A DNA stretch of 27,572 bases from a virus. The position numbers were made by a program, and so were the translations under genes. Positions 18,523-26,402 of the stretch are shown here, in pieces. Numbering within the stretch: position 1 is the first letter of the stretch; every line of letters starts with the position of its first letter. The notes beneath the pieces are model-generated. The model was not told the DNA's origin and ran no database searches. It saw only the letters and a list, made by a program, of their open reading frames with translations. The DNA is taken from the IMG/VR virus record IMGVR_UViG_3300010885_057489, positions 1-27,572 of that record, one strand, 5' to 3'.

Positions 18523-18530
18523 TATTTACT
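18523..18530 (-). promoter_or_regulatory. TAAATA box directly before the gp25 ATG
   Basis: The minus strand reads AGTAAATACATC immediately before the ATG, matching TATAAATA in 6 of 8 positions. The start codon is only 4 nt away, so a transcript would be nearly leaderless. A GGATAG further upstream may instead be the ribosome site. It overlaps the stop of the preceding gene. Confidence 0.25.
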
Positions 18531-19943
18531 CTATCCTGTGATGCGGTTAAACGTGGGTTGTGCTTGGGCGATCAAGTTTCTGGCCTGCGAAGTTAGATTC
18601 GTAACCTGTGATCCAATGCCTCCAATGCGTCCTTGCACGCTTTTCAATATATTTTCTGCTTGGGGAATATCTAATCCAGACCCAGGCAACGCTGGCATAA
18701 AAGAAGGAGCGGGTATCTTGGGATTTCCCAAAATACGACCAACTGCAGAATCCACGGTGGCACGATTCACAGTGTTTTTAAATCCAGCAGCCAATTGCGT
18801 GCCAGAAATCAAATCGCCACCGCCACTGAAGAAATTGCCAGTGGAAAAATTCAAACTGAACTGTGCAGCCTTGCCATACACATCTTGCAAAGCCTGAGAC
18901 ACATTCAACTGGCTCAGTTGACCCAGTGATCCTAGATTGCCAGTTAAGTTAGGAAGGGTGGTCAGACTGTTACCAATGCCTGTGATGGCCGATGAAAGTT
19001 GACCTTGGGCATTTACAAAAAGTCTACTGCTTTGAGCCCACGCAGCCGTGGCCACAGAACCAAATTTACCACCATTGGCCAAGAGGGCTCCTATGTCGCC
19101 GTTGATGACATTGGTTATTTTGGCTGAGGTGCCGGTAATCAGATTCAAATTGCCGCCCACTAAACTCAATGCTGACAATGTTTGATTTCCGGTGGCTGTA
19201 TAGACTTGACCCGAACTGACCCTGACCGCTGACGTTGGTACCTGAGAAATTACACCGCTGGCATTCAAGGCCTGGTAAGATTGTTGCATGAGTTGTGTTT
19301 GTACCTGTGTTTGTAAATTTTGATCACCCAACAAAAAATCCAAAGAATCAACTCCATTTAAACCAGTCCATATGCCAGGGCTGTTCATAACTGAAACAAA
19401 ATCATCGGGGTTTTCTAAAAATCTTGCACTGGTTCCTGGCTTGACATAACCAGCCTGTTCCAGTTGGTAGCAGTTGAATCCAAATTTGCCAATGCCTTTT
19501 TGCTGTGTGATCACGTCAAATGGCTGATCAACCAAGCTCTGCAGTTGTGCCAACAACAGTTGTGTTTGAAATGCTGTCAATGGCCCCACTGGATCTGCTC
19601 CCAAGGTGTCGCCTCTGCTGAGTACCACACCGGCCTGGTCCACAGGATTCTGTATGGGGACATTAACTAAATTAGGAATACTCGATATTACAGGTGAGTT
19701 CTGTATCACTGACAACACAGACACTGTGTCTACTCCGGCTGTGCCGCGATCCAGTCTGCTGAGTTCAAACTTTGTTATTTGAGATGCCACACTGGTCAGT
19801 GTTTGTCCAGGTTGATAACCCACTAGGCTGCCAGCAACTACCTGTTCATAGAAAACTTGATCGGCCTGCAATTGTGTGGCGCCAGCCGGGCCGTTGACTC
19901 GAAAATTACTGCCAGATGGCAGGGTATATTCAAATTGGCTCAT
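18531..19943 (-). CDS. 470-aa hub-region protein with a degenerate lysozyme-like segment
   Basis: I do not recognise a named family. The start overlaps the gp5 stop as ATGA, so the two are probably translated together and likely act together at the hub or spike. Residues 20-50 contain GATQLQADQVFYEQV and AGSLVGYQPGQTL, a stretch that looks conserved. Residues 149-210 read KGIGKFGFNCYQLEQAGYVK, then a WTGLNGVDSLDFLL segment. This resembles the 'GKYGF...L...GY...W.G..G..S...FL' pattern of phage muramidase-like domains. The catalytic Glu normally upstream of that pattern is not evident. The C-terminal half is rich in Gly, Ser, Asn and Gln with predicted amphipathic stretches and no membrane signal. 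It may replace the lysozyme function missing from gp5, or be purely structural. Confidence 0.65.
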   Translation of the reverse strand: MSQFEYTLPSGSNFRVNGPAGATQLQADQVFYEQVVAGSLVGYQPGQTLTSVASQITKFELSRLDRGTAGVDTVSVLSVIQNSPVISSIPNLVNVPIQNPVDQAGVVLSRGDTLGADPVGPLTAFQTQLLLAQLQSLVDQPFDVITQQKGIGKFGFNCYQLEQAGYVKPGTSARFLENPDDFVSVMNSPGIWTGLNGVDSLDFLLGDQNLQTQVQTQLMQQSYQALNASGVISQVPTSAVRVSSGQVYTATGNQTLSALSLVGGNLNLITGTSAKITNVINGDIGALLANGGKFGSVATAAWAQSSRLFVNAQGQLSSAITGIGNSLTTLPNLTGNLGSLGQLSQLNVSQALQDVYGKAAQFSLNFSTGNFFSGGGDLISGTQLAAGFKNTVNRATVDSAVGRILGNPKIPAPSFMPALPGSGLDIPQAENILKSVQGRIGGIGSQVTNLTSQARNLIAQAQPTFNRITG

Positions 19944-21466
19944 TGTCGACTGATGCTCCAGTCCGTGGGCACAGTGGGCGCTCCCGGAGGAGGAGTGGGT
20001 TGACCTTGTTCAAGGCTCACACTCACAGGCACGCCTTGATTGTGATAAGGATAAGGTTCATGAGTGGGTGCCCGAGTCACTATGCTTTCGGTGCCAGTGG
20101 GATCAGTTTGCCAACCTGTGCTGGAATTAAATGTGACCTTGGGTTGTAGATATTTGGTCAAACCTCTGACTGAATCAACAGGGTAACTTGCACCACCATT
20201 GAGATTGATCTGGCTGCCATTGAGATTCAGCGTACTTCCACCTTCCCAGCTGCTTTGCTTGCCTATGAGTGCCAGGGTTCCATTGCTTTTGACTCCAATC
20301 TTGGTCATGCTAAACAAGGTCAGATCTTTCTTGGTGGCCAGGCCAATTTCCTGGTCTGCTTGTATGTTGGTTTTTTCCAGACTTTTGATATTGATATTTT
20401 TGCCGGCGTACATGTTGATATCTTGATCGGCGTGCAAATTTATAGTGCCTTCGGTGCGGACGTTCACACTGTTGGTGCTGAATACATCTACAGTACCTTC
20501 TTGGCCCAGTTCAATCCAGGTCTGTCCATTGGCGTGTGTGATATAAAAACAATTGCCGTCATCACTCATGGTGATCTGATGGCCCTTGGCGGTGCGTATT
20601 CTTATAAGATTATCGTTGCCTTCTAGATTGCCATCGTCCATGACAAAAGTGTGTCCGCCTCTGCGACCAATCACAGCCACGTCTTGAGGCTTTTGATTGT
20701 CCAACTGTTGAGTGGCATTGTTGTCCTGTAGGCCTCCGGCATATATGGCACGGCCTGGTGTGCTGATACCATAACAATTGCTGGGACTTTCTCGCTGACT
20801 ACTGCTGGCTATGGGCCCACGCACAGGATCATTGATTAGTCCTTGTTGAAACAACACAGCGGCCACATAGCTGTGGACTGGTTTTTTCTGATCAAAGAAT
20901 TTGGGATTTTCACTGATGGCAGTGTTTTCAGGAGCATTGTTGATTTCAGTCACTGGCAACAACGAGGCTCCAGCAAAATATGTTTGCTGATTGGCATTTT
21001 GTGTTTGTGCGTCGGCACTGGGTACACTGCCAATGGCCGGAATCATGTGATTGATTCCTTGTTCTGGTATGCACCCCACATAGTAGCCTTGCGAAGGATC
21101 TCCTGCTACAAAAAAACATAAAACTTGTGTGCCCAAGTCAGGTGGAGTAAACCACATGCCGTAGCTTTGTTGATTGCCTGGAACAAAAGTTCCAACACCG
21201 GCACTGGTTCCAGACCTGGGTGTGGCTCCGTAAAATGGCGGACAATAACTCACGGTTCTCCACAATGTGGGGTCTGTTAAATTGGGCAAGCCGTCTTTGT
21301 TGGTGGCTCCAAATTGATCAATGTAAACTTGCAAACGACCGCTGCGAGTATTGTCTACATTGTTGACCACGATGCCAATGTAGGGTCCCATTTCCGCAGG
21401 AGTGCCTCCGCGGTCAAATTTGTATCCCTGGGGACGACCTCTACTGCGTTGTACGTTCTCTGCCAT
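19940..21466 (-). CDS. gp5: Baseplate central spike protein gp5 (no lysozyme domain)
   Basis: This is the trimeric needle under the hub. Residues 27-145 form the gp5/VgrG-type OB domain, seen as GPYIGIVVNNVDNTRSGRLQ, VSYCPPFYG, TQVLCFFVAGDPSQGYYVGC. Residues about 265-425 form the repetitive beta-helix: TEGTINLHADQDINMYAGKN followed by INI, IGLATKKDLTLFS and STLNLNGSQINLNG. A proline-rich tail ends the protein. T4 gp5 (575 aa) has a lysozyme between these parts; here residues 150-260 show no catalytic lysozyme motif. The ATG overlaps the upstream TAA (TAATG), and the TGA overlaps the next ATG. The upstream ribosome site is weak (AGAGAAG), so coupling to the 947-aa gene is likely. Confidence 0.9.
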   Translation of the reverse strand: MAENVQRSRGRPQGYKFDRGGTPAEMGPYIGIVVNNVDNTRSGRLQVYIDQFGATNKDGLPNLTDPTLWRTVSYCPPFYGATPRSGTSAGVGTFVPGNQQSYGMWFTPPDLGTQVLCFFVAGDPSQGYYVGCIPEQGINHMIPAIGSVPSADAQTQNANQQTYFAGASLLPVTEINNAPENTAISENPKFFDQKKPVHSYVAAVLFQQGLINDPVRGPIASSSQRESPSNCYGISTPGRAIYAGGLQDNNATQQLDNQKPQDVAVIGRRGGHTFVMDDGNLEGNDNLIRIRTAKGHQITMSDDGNCFYITHANGQTWIELGQEGTVDVFSTNSVNVRTEGTINLHADQDINMYAGKNINIKSLEKTNIQADQEIGLATKKDLTLFSMTKIGVKSNGTLALIGKQSSWEGGSTLNLNGSQINLNGGASYPVDSVRGLTKYLQPKVTFNSSTGWQTDPTGTESIVTRAPTHEPYPYHNQGVPVSVSLEQGQPTPPPGAPTVPTDWSISRQ

Positions 21467-24309
21467 TATGCTTCTCTATCCATTAGTTGTGACTGACTAT
21501 TTACACCGGCTGTTTGTTGGTCGGCTGACAATCCTGCAAACACATCAATGTCGCCGTCAGAGGTCGGCGGTTCTGGAGCTGGTTGTGGTTGTGGTGAATT
21601 CAAACTGATCGGCACTTCTTCCTCTGTGGCCTCACCGGGCAAATCTGCAGTCAATATATTGAGTCCGTTGACGTTGGTCCATTCGTTGTCTGGCGTGCTG
21701 GCAGGATTATCTGTGCTTCTTGTTGCATTGGTCAGGGCATTTGTAGCCGCTGAGTTTGGACGTCCTAGTTCTTGTCGTTCTTTGAATGTTTGATCTGGCA
21801 AGTAGGTCAACAACGTTCCTTTGAGAGTTTGCACAAATTTGCCTTTGTTGAACTCACTCACACATTCGGCAGCTCGATACACATAGCTTTGCCGTGTGTT
21901 GCCAGGACGTTTTTGATTTTCAAACACAGTGGTACGAGTGTTGGGATCAATGATTCCGGTGTCCAGATCATAATCATCTGGAGTGTTGATCAAGATTTCG
22001 AACATGATCTGACGGGATTCAAAATTGATTGTGCCGTCGGGTAAAAATGCATTGAATGAAAAACCAGCCCTGCTGGGAGTAGCAAATGCTTCGCCCTGTT
22101 GCAACCATGCAGGATCACCAACAATTTGCAAGGTAGCATTGGCCAAATCTCCTGGGTTGTACAAATAGTCAGCGGCATTTGCTCCAATTTCGTTGACACG
22201 CCCGGCAGCTCCTTGGCTGCTTTCTCCGCTGCGAGGTTGGAAGTTAGCTTTGATGGCATCATTGAGCAGGGTACCACCGTTGCTTGAACCGCCACTGAGT
22301 ACCGAGGTATACAGGGCATTGTATGTTTGTTCATAGCTGAGTACCTGGGTGTTTTCTCCAGTGAACCAATAGTTGTATTGTTTGTGTACTCCGTTGTATC
22401 TGGGCACTTGGAAGTAGTTGCTGACCAAGTCGCTGAGTTGGTAAAGGCTGATGGTGTATTTGATGTCATAGGCATAGTCATTTCTTTTGGGATCATACTT
22501 GCCTGGCTTGGGTGTGGCTTGCAGACTGATCTTGTACCAGGCCACGTTGTTTCCCTGGGGGCCATTGGGTTCTTGTTTGCCAGAAATTTCGTTGATGCGA
22601 ACCAGAGCTTGATCTGTGACAAAGGTGCTGTTTCTAAGCACCTGATCAATGAACTGCACAATCTGCATGCCCGCCGTGACACTGATAACACGGCTGGTGG
22701 GATCATAACTTTGTTTGTCGGGATTTTTCTGATCAGCAGCGGTGCCTCTGACTGGCATGCTTCCACGATTCTTGTCGGGATTTTTAACCTGTATGCTGGC
22801 CTGCTCCAGGCTGGAATTTATGAATTCCACACTGTAAGTATCAGCAAAAGTGTAGGTTCCGTCTTTGACCAGGTCTTCTTGATACTGATTGAGTGCTGTC
22901 ATTAGACCCTGTCTTATGGTCAATTTGGGATTGGGTGCAGTTGCTGCGTTGGGTGGTGGTGGTGGCAAGTTGTCTGGTTCGGGTTCATCGCCTTCAGCAA
23001 ATACACCATTGGATCGGGCACGTTGATTCAACTCATCATTGGTAAAACCTCCAGTGGTTGTTCCTCTGGTTGGAGCAATCAGTGTGGGACCCGTCAGTGC
23101 GTCCTTGACTGTGATTCCACCAATTTCTACATTGTAGGGTATGGTGCCTCGATTGCTACCTATGGCCACTTGATAACTAGGGCTGGCAGCCTTGATCTCA
23201 TATTCCACTAACTTGTTGGCCACTTTAAAATTGATTTCGCTGATGGCCAGCGGATAAAATTTTTCAACAAAGGCACTGCCTTGGGTGCTGTCTTGTGGTT
23301 GTGCCACACCACCGCGCACCAGGTTGCCTTGATCATCGTAGCCGTAAAATCTCAGGACCAACAAATATATGGCTGCAGTAAAATTGGTTTTTTTCTTTTG
23401 TGGTGTGCCCAGGTATGCCTGCACTGCCTTGTCAAGATTGGGTATGAGCGTGATGCCATTGGGTTCAATCACGGTCATTAATATTTCGTTGGCGTTGTGT
23501 GAAGCATTGGTACCTTTGCCAGTGATCACTGATTTGATTTGTACTTTGTCTATGTAATAGTCATTGCTGAAATAGGTGTTTCTTCCAGCGATAGGAGCGC
23601 CGCCACTTTGAAACAACAATTGATTGGCTGGGATTACTTTTCTTTTTTGACTGATAAGATTTCTGTATTCCACAGGATTCATTAGATACACAGATGCAGT
23701 ATATGTGTAGCTGGCATACTGATCCAACACATTTGGTTGAGGTATGATTCTGTCTTGATTGAACACATTGTCAATTTCTACTCGAGTAGAATTTTTTGTA
23801 GGTGCACCACTGTCATCACTTCTGGCTCCTACTCCGCCTTGTGTGGGGGCAAATGGTACTTGTTGCGCATCTTCGTCGCCAATGGAGGAGGCAAATGGCT
23901 GTGGAGGTGCAGGCGGAGTTGATTGTGTTTCTTCAGTGGTTCTTATGCGTCCGTTGGTGCCGAATTCAATTTCATCTTCGGGCAGAACATTGAGTCCTGT
24001 GCTGCTTTGTACAAAGCCATCGTCGTCGACTGTTGCCGGTGGAGGATTTTGCACCACAGCATTGTCGGATCTAGCACGTTGTTCTTCGGCAATCACTTGT
24101 CCAGAGCTAACAGGTGCTGCGGATTGAACTGCTTGTAGCTCGGCCCTGGCAACTGCTAGACTTTGATTTAACTGGCCGATGTATGCAGAGAGTTCTGCTA
24201 CTCGGGCAGTGTCGCCTTCTGCTCGAGCCTGTGCCAATTGTTGGTTGGCCACAGAAATCGAAGTTTCGATGCTACGAATTTGACTTTCAATCAGTGCAAC
24301 ATTTGACAT
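21466..24309 (-). CDS. Baseplate hub candidate (gp27-like position), 947 aa
   Basis: The gene sits just upstream of gp5, where a hub protein that seats the spike is expected. Residues 1-65 form a probable coiled coil (IESQIRSIETSISVANQQLA and similar heptads). Residues 66-185 are an acidic, Pro/Gln-rich linker with one GLNVLPED motif (105-112). A folded part begins near 200 (YTYTASVYLMNPVEYRNLIS), continues with YYIDKVQIKSVITGKG and IEPNGITLIPNL (250-292), and FYPLAISEINFKVANKLVEY (351-370). A proline-rich linker at 440-460 divides it from a second folded part (470-850). The C-terminus is again acidic and disordered with GLNILTAD (882-889). No enzyme motif is seen. The start follows the gp53 stop by 1 nt. 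The gp27 role is inferred from position and size, not from clear sequence identity. Confidence 0.6.
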   Translation of the reverse strand: MSNVALIESQIRSIETSISVANQQLAQARAEGDTARVAELSAYIGQLNQSLAVARAELQAVQSAAPVSSGQVIAEEQRARSDNAVVQNPPPATVDDDGFVQSSTGLNVLPEDEIEFGTNGRIRTTEETQSTPPAPPQPFASSIGDEDAQQVPFAPTQGGVGARSDDSGAPTKNSTRVEIDNVFNQDRIIPQPNVLDQYASYTYTASVYLMNPVEYRNLISQKRKVIPANQLLFQSGGAPIAGRNTYFSNDYYIDKVQIKSVITGKGTNASHNANEILMTVIEPNGITLIPNLDKAVQAYLGTPQKKKTNFTAAIYLLVLRFYGYDDQGNLVRGGVAQPQDSTQGSAFVEKFYPLAISEINFKVANKLVEYEIKAASPSYQVAIGSNRGTIPYNVEIGGITVKDALTGPTLIAPTRGTTTGGFTNDELNQRARSNGVFAEGDEPEPDNLPPPPPNAATAPNPKLTIRQGLMTALNQYQEDLVKDGTYTFADTYSVEFINSSLEQASIQVKNPDKNRGSMPVRGTAADQKNPDKQSYDPTSRVISVTAGMQIVQFIDQVLRNSTFVTDQALVRINEISGKQEPNGPQGNNVAWYKISLQATPKPGKYDPKRNDYAYDIKYTISLYQLSDLVSNYFQVPRYNGVHKQYNYWFTGENTQVLSYEQTYNALYTSVLSGGSSNGGTLLNDAIKANFQPRSGESSQGAAGRVNEIGANAADYLYNPGDLANATLQIVGDPAWLQQGEAFATPSRAGFSFNAFLPDGTINFESRQIMFEILINTPDDYDLDTGIIDPNTRTTVFENQKRPGNTRQSYVYRAAECVSEFNKGKFVQTLKGTLLTYLPDQTFKERQELGRPNSAATNALTNATRSTDNPASTPDNEWTNVNGLNILTADLPGEATEEEVPISLNSPQPQPAPEPPTSDGDIDVFAGLSADQQTAGVNSQSQLMDREA
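21498..21505 (-). promoter_or_regulatory. Late-promoter-like box upstream of gp5
   Basis: The minus strand reads TGTAAATA, 7 of 8 matches to TATAAATA, 31 nt before the gp5 ATG. It lies inside the 3' end of the upstream CDS. It would give an approximately 25-nt leader. It is supported only by the motif match and position. Confidence 0.35.
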
Positions 24310-24310
24310 G

Positions 24311-24610
24311 TTAGAATCCCAACACAGTTCTTAATGTGGTAATCTTGGGCAGGTATATCACTGTTTCGGCTAGGAAATCCAATGGAGGCTTGGTCAGGGT
24401 GTTGGGATTGCGTTGATAAAACACCCACCACAAGTTGGGAGTATCATAAAGGTCAAAGCTCAGTAGGTCTGGCCTGTATTGATAAGTCTGATTGATCTTG
24501 AACAAACGATCATCTGGTTGCTTGGGTATGGGACGATCGACCATGACGTCCAAGAAAAATTGACTATAACCAGTTTGAAAATAAGGACTGGTTGATGTGT
24601 AGGCAGCCAT
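24311..24610 (-). CDS. gp53: Baseplate wedge protein gp53 (short, LysM-like)
   Basis: gp53 clamps neighbouring wedges together in T4. The 99-aa product has YFQTGYSQFFLDVMV, then YQYRPDLLSFDLYDTPNLWW and FLAETVIYLPKITTLRTVLG. The RPDLL...LY....WW...NP....I.LP pattern is LysM-like and matches gp53. T4 gp53 is about 196 aa, so this is a compact form. I chose the ATG at 24608-24610. It overlaps the upstream TAA (TAATG) and lies 9 nt after a strong AGGAGG. An in-frame TTG two codons earlier is only 3 nt from that site and is unlikely. Confidence 0.8.
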   Translation of the reverse strand: MAAYTSTSPYFQTGYSQFFLDVMVDRPIPKQPDDRLFKINQTYQYRPDLLSFDLYDTPNLWWVFYQRNPNTLTKPPLDFLAETVIYLPKITTLRTVLGF

Positions 24611-26292
24611 TACCAAAATCCTCCTTTGATCAAGTTACCATTGGCAAATTCTTTGACGCTGAATTGTTTGCTGACCTGTTGACGACTCTGCGTTGGCAAC
24701 ATGGTCACTGAGATTTCCATCTTGGTGGGCACGTAGGTGGGACGATTCAGTCCCAGAGTGGGCGGCGCCGGTGTATTGGGTATGGCTCCCTTGGTCAAGA
24801 AGGCCGCGGCCAATCTGTTGAGGCTGCCGAACACACCATTGGTGGCCACGCTTTGGCGATCTCTATTGGTAGTCAGGTTGGTTCCTATGTTGCCTGGACT
24901 GCCTGAACGAATGTAATCCACATCCGATGGCAAGGTATATGTAAAATTTTGTATCAGGCACGGATGTTCGTTGAATTGATATTCACCCAGTCCTGTGAAA
25001 TATACCAGGGGAGGTGGTGCACCGCGCTCGGCATCTTGTCCGTAGAACATCTTGGTAGCACTTCTAAAAAAGTGTATGACTGCCAGAAGGTAATTGGCTT
25101 CAGCAGTGTCCTGGGCAGTAAACATGCCGGTGACAGTGATTGGTTCAATGCTGCTGCTTTGATAAAAGTATCCCTTGTAGTTGCTGTGTGTGAGATCGTA
25201 GGGTGCGTAGTTGGCCTTGTAGGCTGTGCTGATGGTAGGAGTATACGGAAATAGCACACCATCTGTGACTGTGAGTGGTTGTAGTATGCCTGGTTGTGGT
25301 GCATTGTACAGATACTTGCTTTGCGGAGCCAACCTGATACGCACACGCCAGTCACCGTTGTTGACCTGTCGTCTTTGACTGGCAATGGTCTGTTGTTGTC
25401 GGGCACGCTGGCGTGCCGTAAATTCAGCCGACGCCTGTTCCTGAGCCACAGTGACCTCTTCGGGATTCAGCACACGATCGCCGTCGGCACCAAATTCTGT
25501 GAGATAACCGTCGATCTCTCCTGCAGGTTGATCTTCTGGCAGGATATTGAGTCCTGTGCTGCTTTCAGTGAATCCAAATTCGTCAACAGTCAGAGTTTCT
25601 CCGGTGTTGAGATCTACCAATTGGTTGTCTGCTTCCTCCACTGGTATGTCTTCGGGCAGGACATTGAGTCCTGTGGCAGGATCTTCAACAAATCCTGCTT
25701 CGTCAACCACACCTAGATTTTGACCAGTGTTGAGTAATACCAGATCGTCTTCGCCGGCCGCAGTTGGCAAATCTTCAGCCAACACATTGAGTCCGTTTTG
25801 TTCCACAAATACCGGATCGTCGGTTGTCGGGAATTCAGGATCGGCGCCCGGGGGTACACCTACCAAAGCAGAATACGGTTGTGATGTTTCCGGCAAAGGT
25901 TGATCGGGGCTGGTATTAGTAGTGTTGGGTACAAGAAATTGTTGTGGCACCTGACCCTGCAAGGATGCTAAACTTTCTTCGCTGACAGCATTTGCTCTTC
26001 GTTGATTTTCAACATTTTGTTGTAGTTCTGCTATTGTTGTTGCAGATGCACCACTTGCTCGAGCTTGCGCCAATGCCTGCTCACGATCTCTCAATGAACC
26101 TTGACCGTTTTCTACTGTTATTTTTGCATTGTCAATCTCTGCTTGATTAGGGGTAACATTAGTAATTTTGCCACCTGCGGGTGTGGCAGAAGATTCTCTG
26201 AACGGTGGGGTCACAGGATTTGCCTTGTTATAGGCATCAATCTCCTCCTTGGTCACAAAACGTGTTTGACCGTTTTCAATAATGTATGGCAT
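24610..26292 (-). CDS. Tail-tube/baseplate junction protein (gp48/gp54-like), 560 aa
   Basis: The folded part is residues 314-470: WRVRIRLAPQSKYL, then LFPYTPTISTAYKANYAPYD, ITVTGMFTAQDTAEANYLLA, VIHFFRSATKMFYGQD and FTYTLPSDVDYIRS. This pattern belongs, as I recall it, to tube-like baseplate proteins of T4-related phages, those that cap the hub and start the tail tube. T4 gp54 and gp48 are 320-364 aa; here about 310 residues are added in front. Those residues include a coiled coil (about 50-115) and an acidic linker with three roughly 40-aa repeats. The final part (520-560) is a short beta segment. AGGA (26301-26304) lies 8 nt before the ATG. This is the first gene of the minus-strand block. 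A tail-completion or other tube-fold protein is the alternative. Confidence 0.6.
   Translation of the reverse strand: MPYIIENGQTRFVTKEEIDAYNKANPVTPPFRESSATPAGGKITNVTPNQAEIDNAKITVENGQGSLRDREQALAQARASGASATTIAELQQNVENQRRANAVSEESLASLQGQVPQQFLVPNTTNTSPDQPLPETSQPYSALVGVPPGADPEFPTTDDPVFVEQNGLNVLAEDLPTAAGEDDLVLLNTGQNLGVVDEAGFVEDPATGLNVLPEDIPVEEADNQLVDLNTGETLTVDEFGFTESSTGLNILPEDQPAGEIDGYLTEFGADGDRVLNPEEVTVAQEQASAEFTARQRARQQQTIASQRRQVNNGDWRVRIRLAPQSKYLYNAPQPGILQPLTVTDGVLFPYTPTISTAYKANYAPYDLTHSNYKGYFYQSSSIEPITVTGMFTAQDTAEANYLLAVIHFFRSATKMFYGQDAERGAPPPLVYFTGLGEYQFNEHPCLIQNFTYTLPSDVDYIRSGSPGNIGTNLTTNRDRQSVATNGVFGSLNRLAAAFLTKGAIPNTPAPPTLGLNRPTYVPTKMEISVTMLPTQSRQQVSKQFSVKEFANGNLIKGGFW
24620..24625 (-). promoter_or_regulatory. 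Strong ribosome binding site of gp53
   Basis: The minus strand reads AGGAGG, a full anti-16S match, inside the last codons of the upstream gene. It decides the gp53 start in favour of the ATG at 24610 over the TTG at 24616. It is the best ribosome site in the structural block. Confidence 0.7.
25453..25815 (-). repeat. Three ~40-aa acidic 'GLNVLPED' repeats in the tube-junction protein
   Basis: Residues 160-280 hold GLNVLAED (167-174), GLNVLPED (208-215) and GLNILPED (247-254), 41 and 39 residues apart. Each is preceded by a DExGF.[ED]-type segment or equivalent, and the first two are followed by [LV].LNTG. At DNA level the + strand shows CATTGAGTCC or ATTGAGTCCTGT each time. The same motif occurs in the 947-aa hub candidate at 23974-23997 and, weaker, at 21643-21666. 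Confidence 0.8.
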
Positions 26293-26310
26293 GTGCTTTT
26301 TCCTGTGTAG

Positions 26311-26318
26311 TATTTAAC
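26311..26318 (-). promoter_or_regulatory. Candidate late promoter of the tail gene block
   Basis: The minus strand reads GTTAAATA, 6 of 8 matches to TATAAATA, with the core TAAATA intact. It lies 19 nt before the ATG of the first block gene. Initiation about 6 nt downstream would give a 12-nt leader beginning at the AGGA ribosome site. Confidence 0.4.
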
Positions 26319-26349
26319 CAAAAAATAATCGGCTATTATAATGATCTGG

Positions 26350-26377
26350 TTGACAACTTGGGTTTTTGTGCTACAAT
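26350..26377 (+). promoter_or_regulatory. Sigma70-type promoter of gp55
   Basis: The sequence has TTGACA (26350-26355), a 16-nt spacer, then TACAAT (26372-26377): a perfect -35 and a 5-of-6 -10. Initiation near 26384 would leave about 19 nt before the GTG start. This fits host-polymerase expression of the late sigma factor. Confidence 0.6.
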
Positions 26378-26382
26378 AAATA
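26375..26382 (+). promoter_or_regulatory. Late-promoter-like box overlapping the gp55 -10
   Basis: The + strand reads AATAAATA, 7 of 8 matches to the T4 late box, overlapping the TACAAT hexamer. It could let gp55 sustain its own late expression, or be a chance result of AT-rich sequence. Confidence 0.3.
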
Positions 26383-26389
26383 ATCAATT

Positions 26390-26394
26390 AGGAG
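26390..26394 (+). promoter_or_regulatory. Ribosome binding site that fixes the gp55 GTG start
   Basis: AGGAG lies 8 nt before the GTG at 26403. A longer in-frame reading from 26286 has no such site and would overlap the divergent gene and the promoter. Confidence 0.65.
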
Positions 26395-26402
26395 ATCTCC
26401 CA

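Noticed and set aside
21990-22766. A 258-aa minus-strand open frame in another frame of the 947-aa gene
   Set aside because: Same-strand shadow frame with odd composition (many Cys, Met, Ser, Thr) and no ribosome site; the overlapping 947-aa frame is continuous and plausible.
22327-22905. A 192-aa plus-strand hydrophobic open frame that looks like a membrane protein
   Set aside because: Antisense to the hub-candidate gene; hydrophobicity arises from complementing polar codons, and no start signal is seen.
24611-24616. TTG start for gp53
   Set aside because: Only 3 nt from the AGGAGG site; the ATG two codons later has suitable spacing and forms the TAATG overlap seen elsewhere in the block.
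26337-26342. A second TATAAT hexamer in the divergent region
   Set aside because: No matching -35 element lies 15-19 nt upstream on the plus strand, nor for the minus-strand reading at 26335-26340.
26286-26402. A 39-residue N-terminal extension of gp55
   Set aside because: It would run through the promoter and the ribosome site and overlap the divergent gene; the GTG at 26403 has AGGAG at correct spacing.
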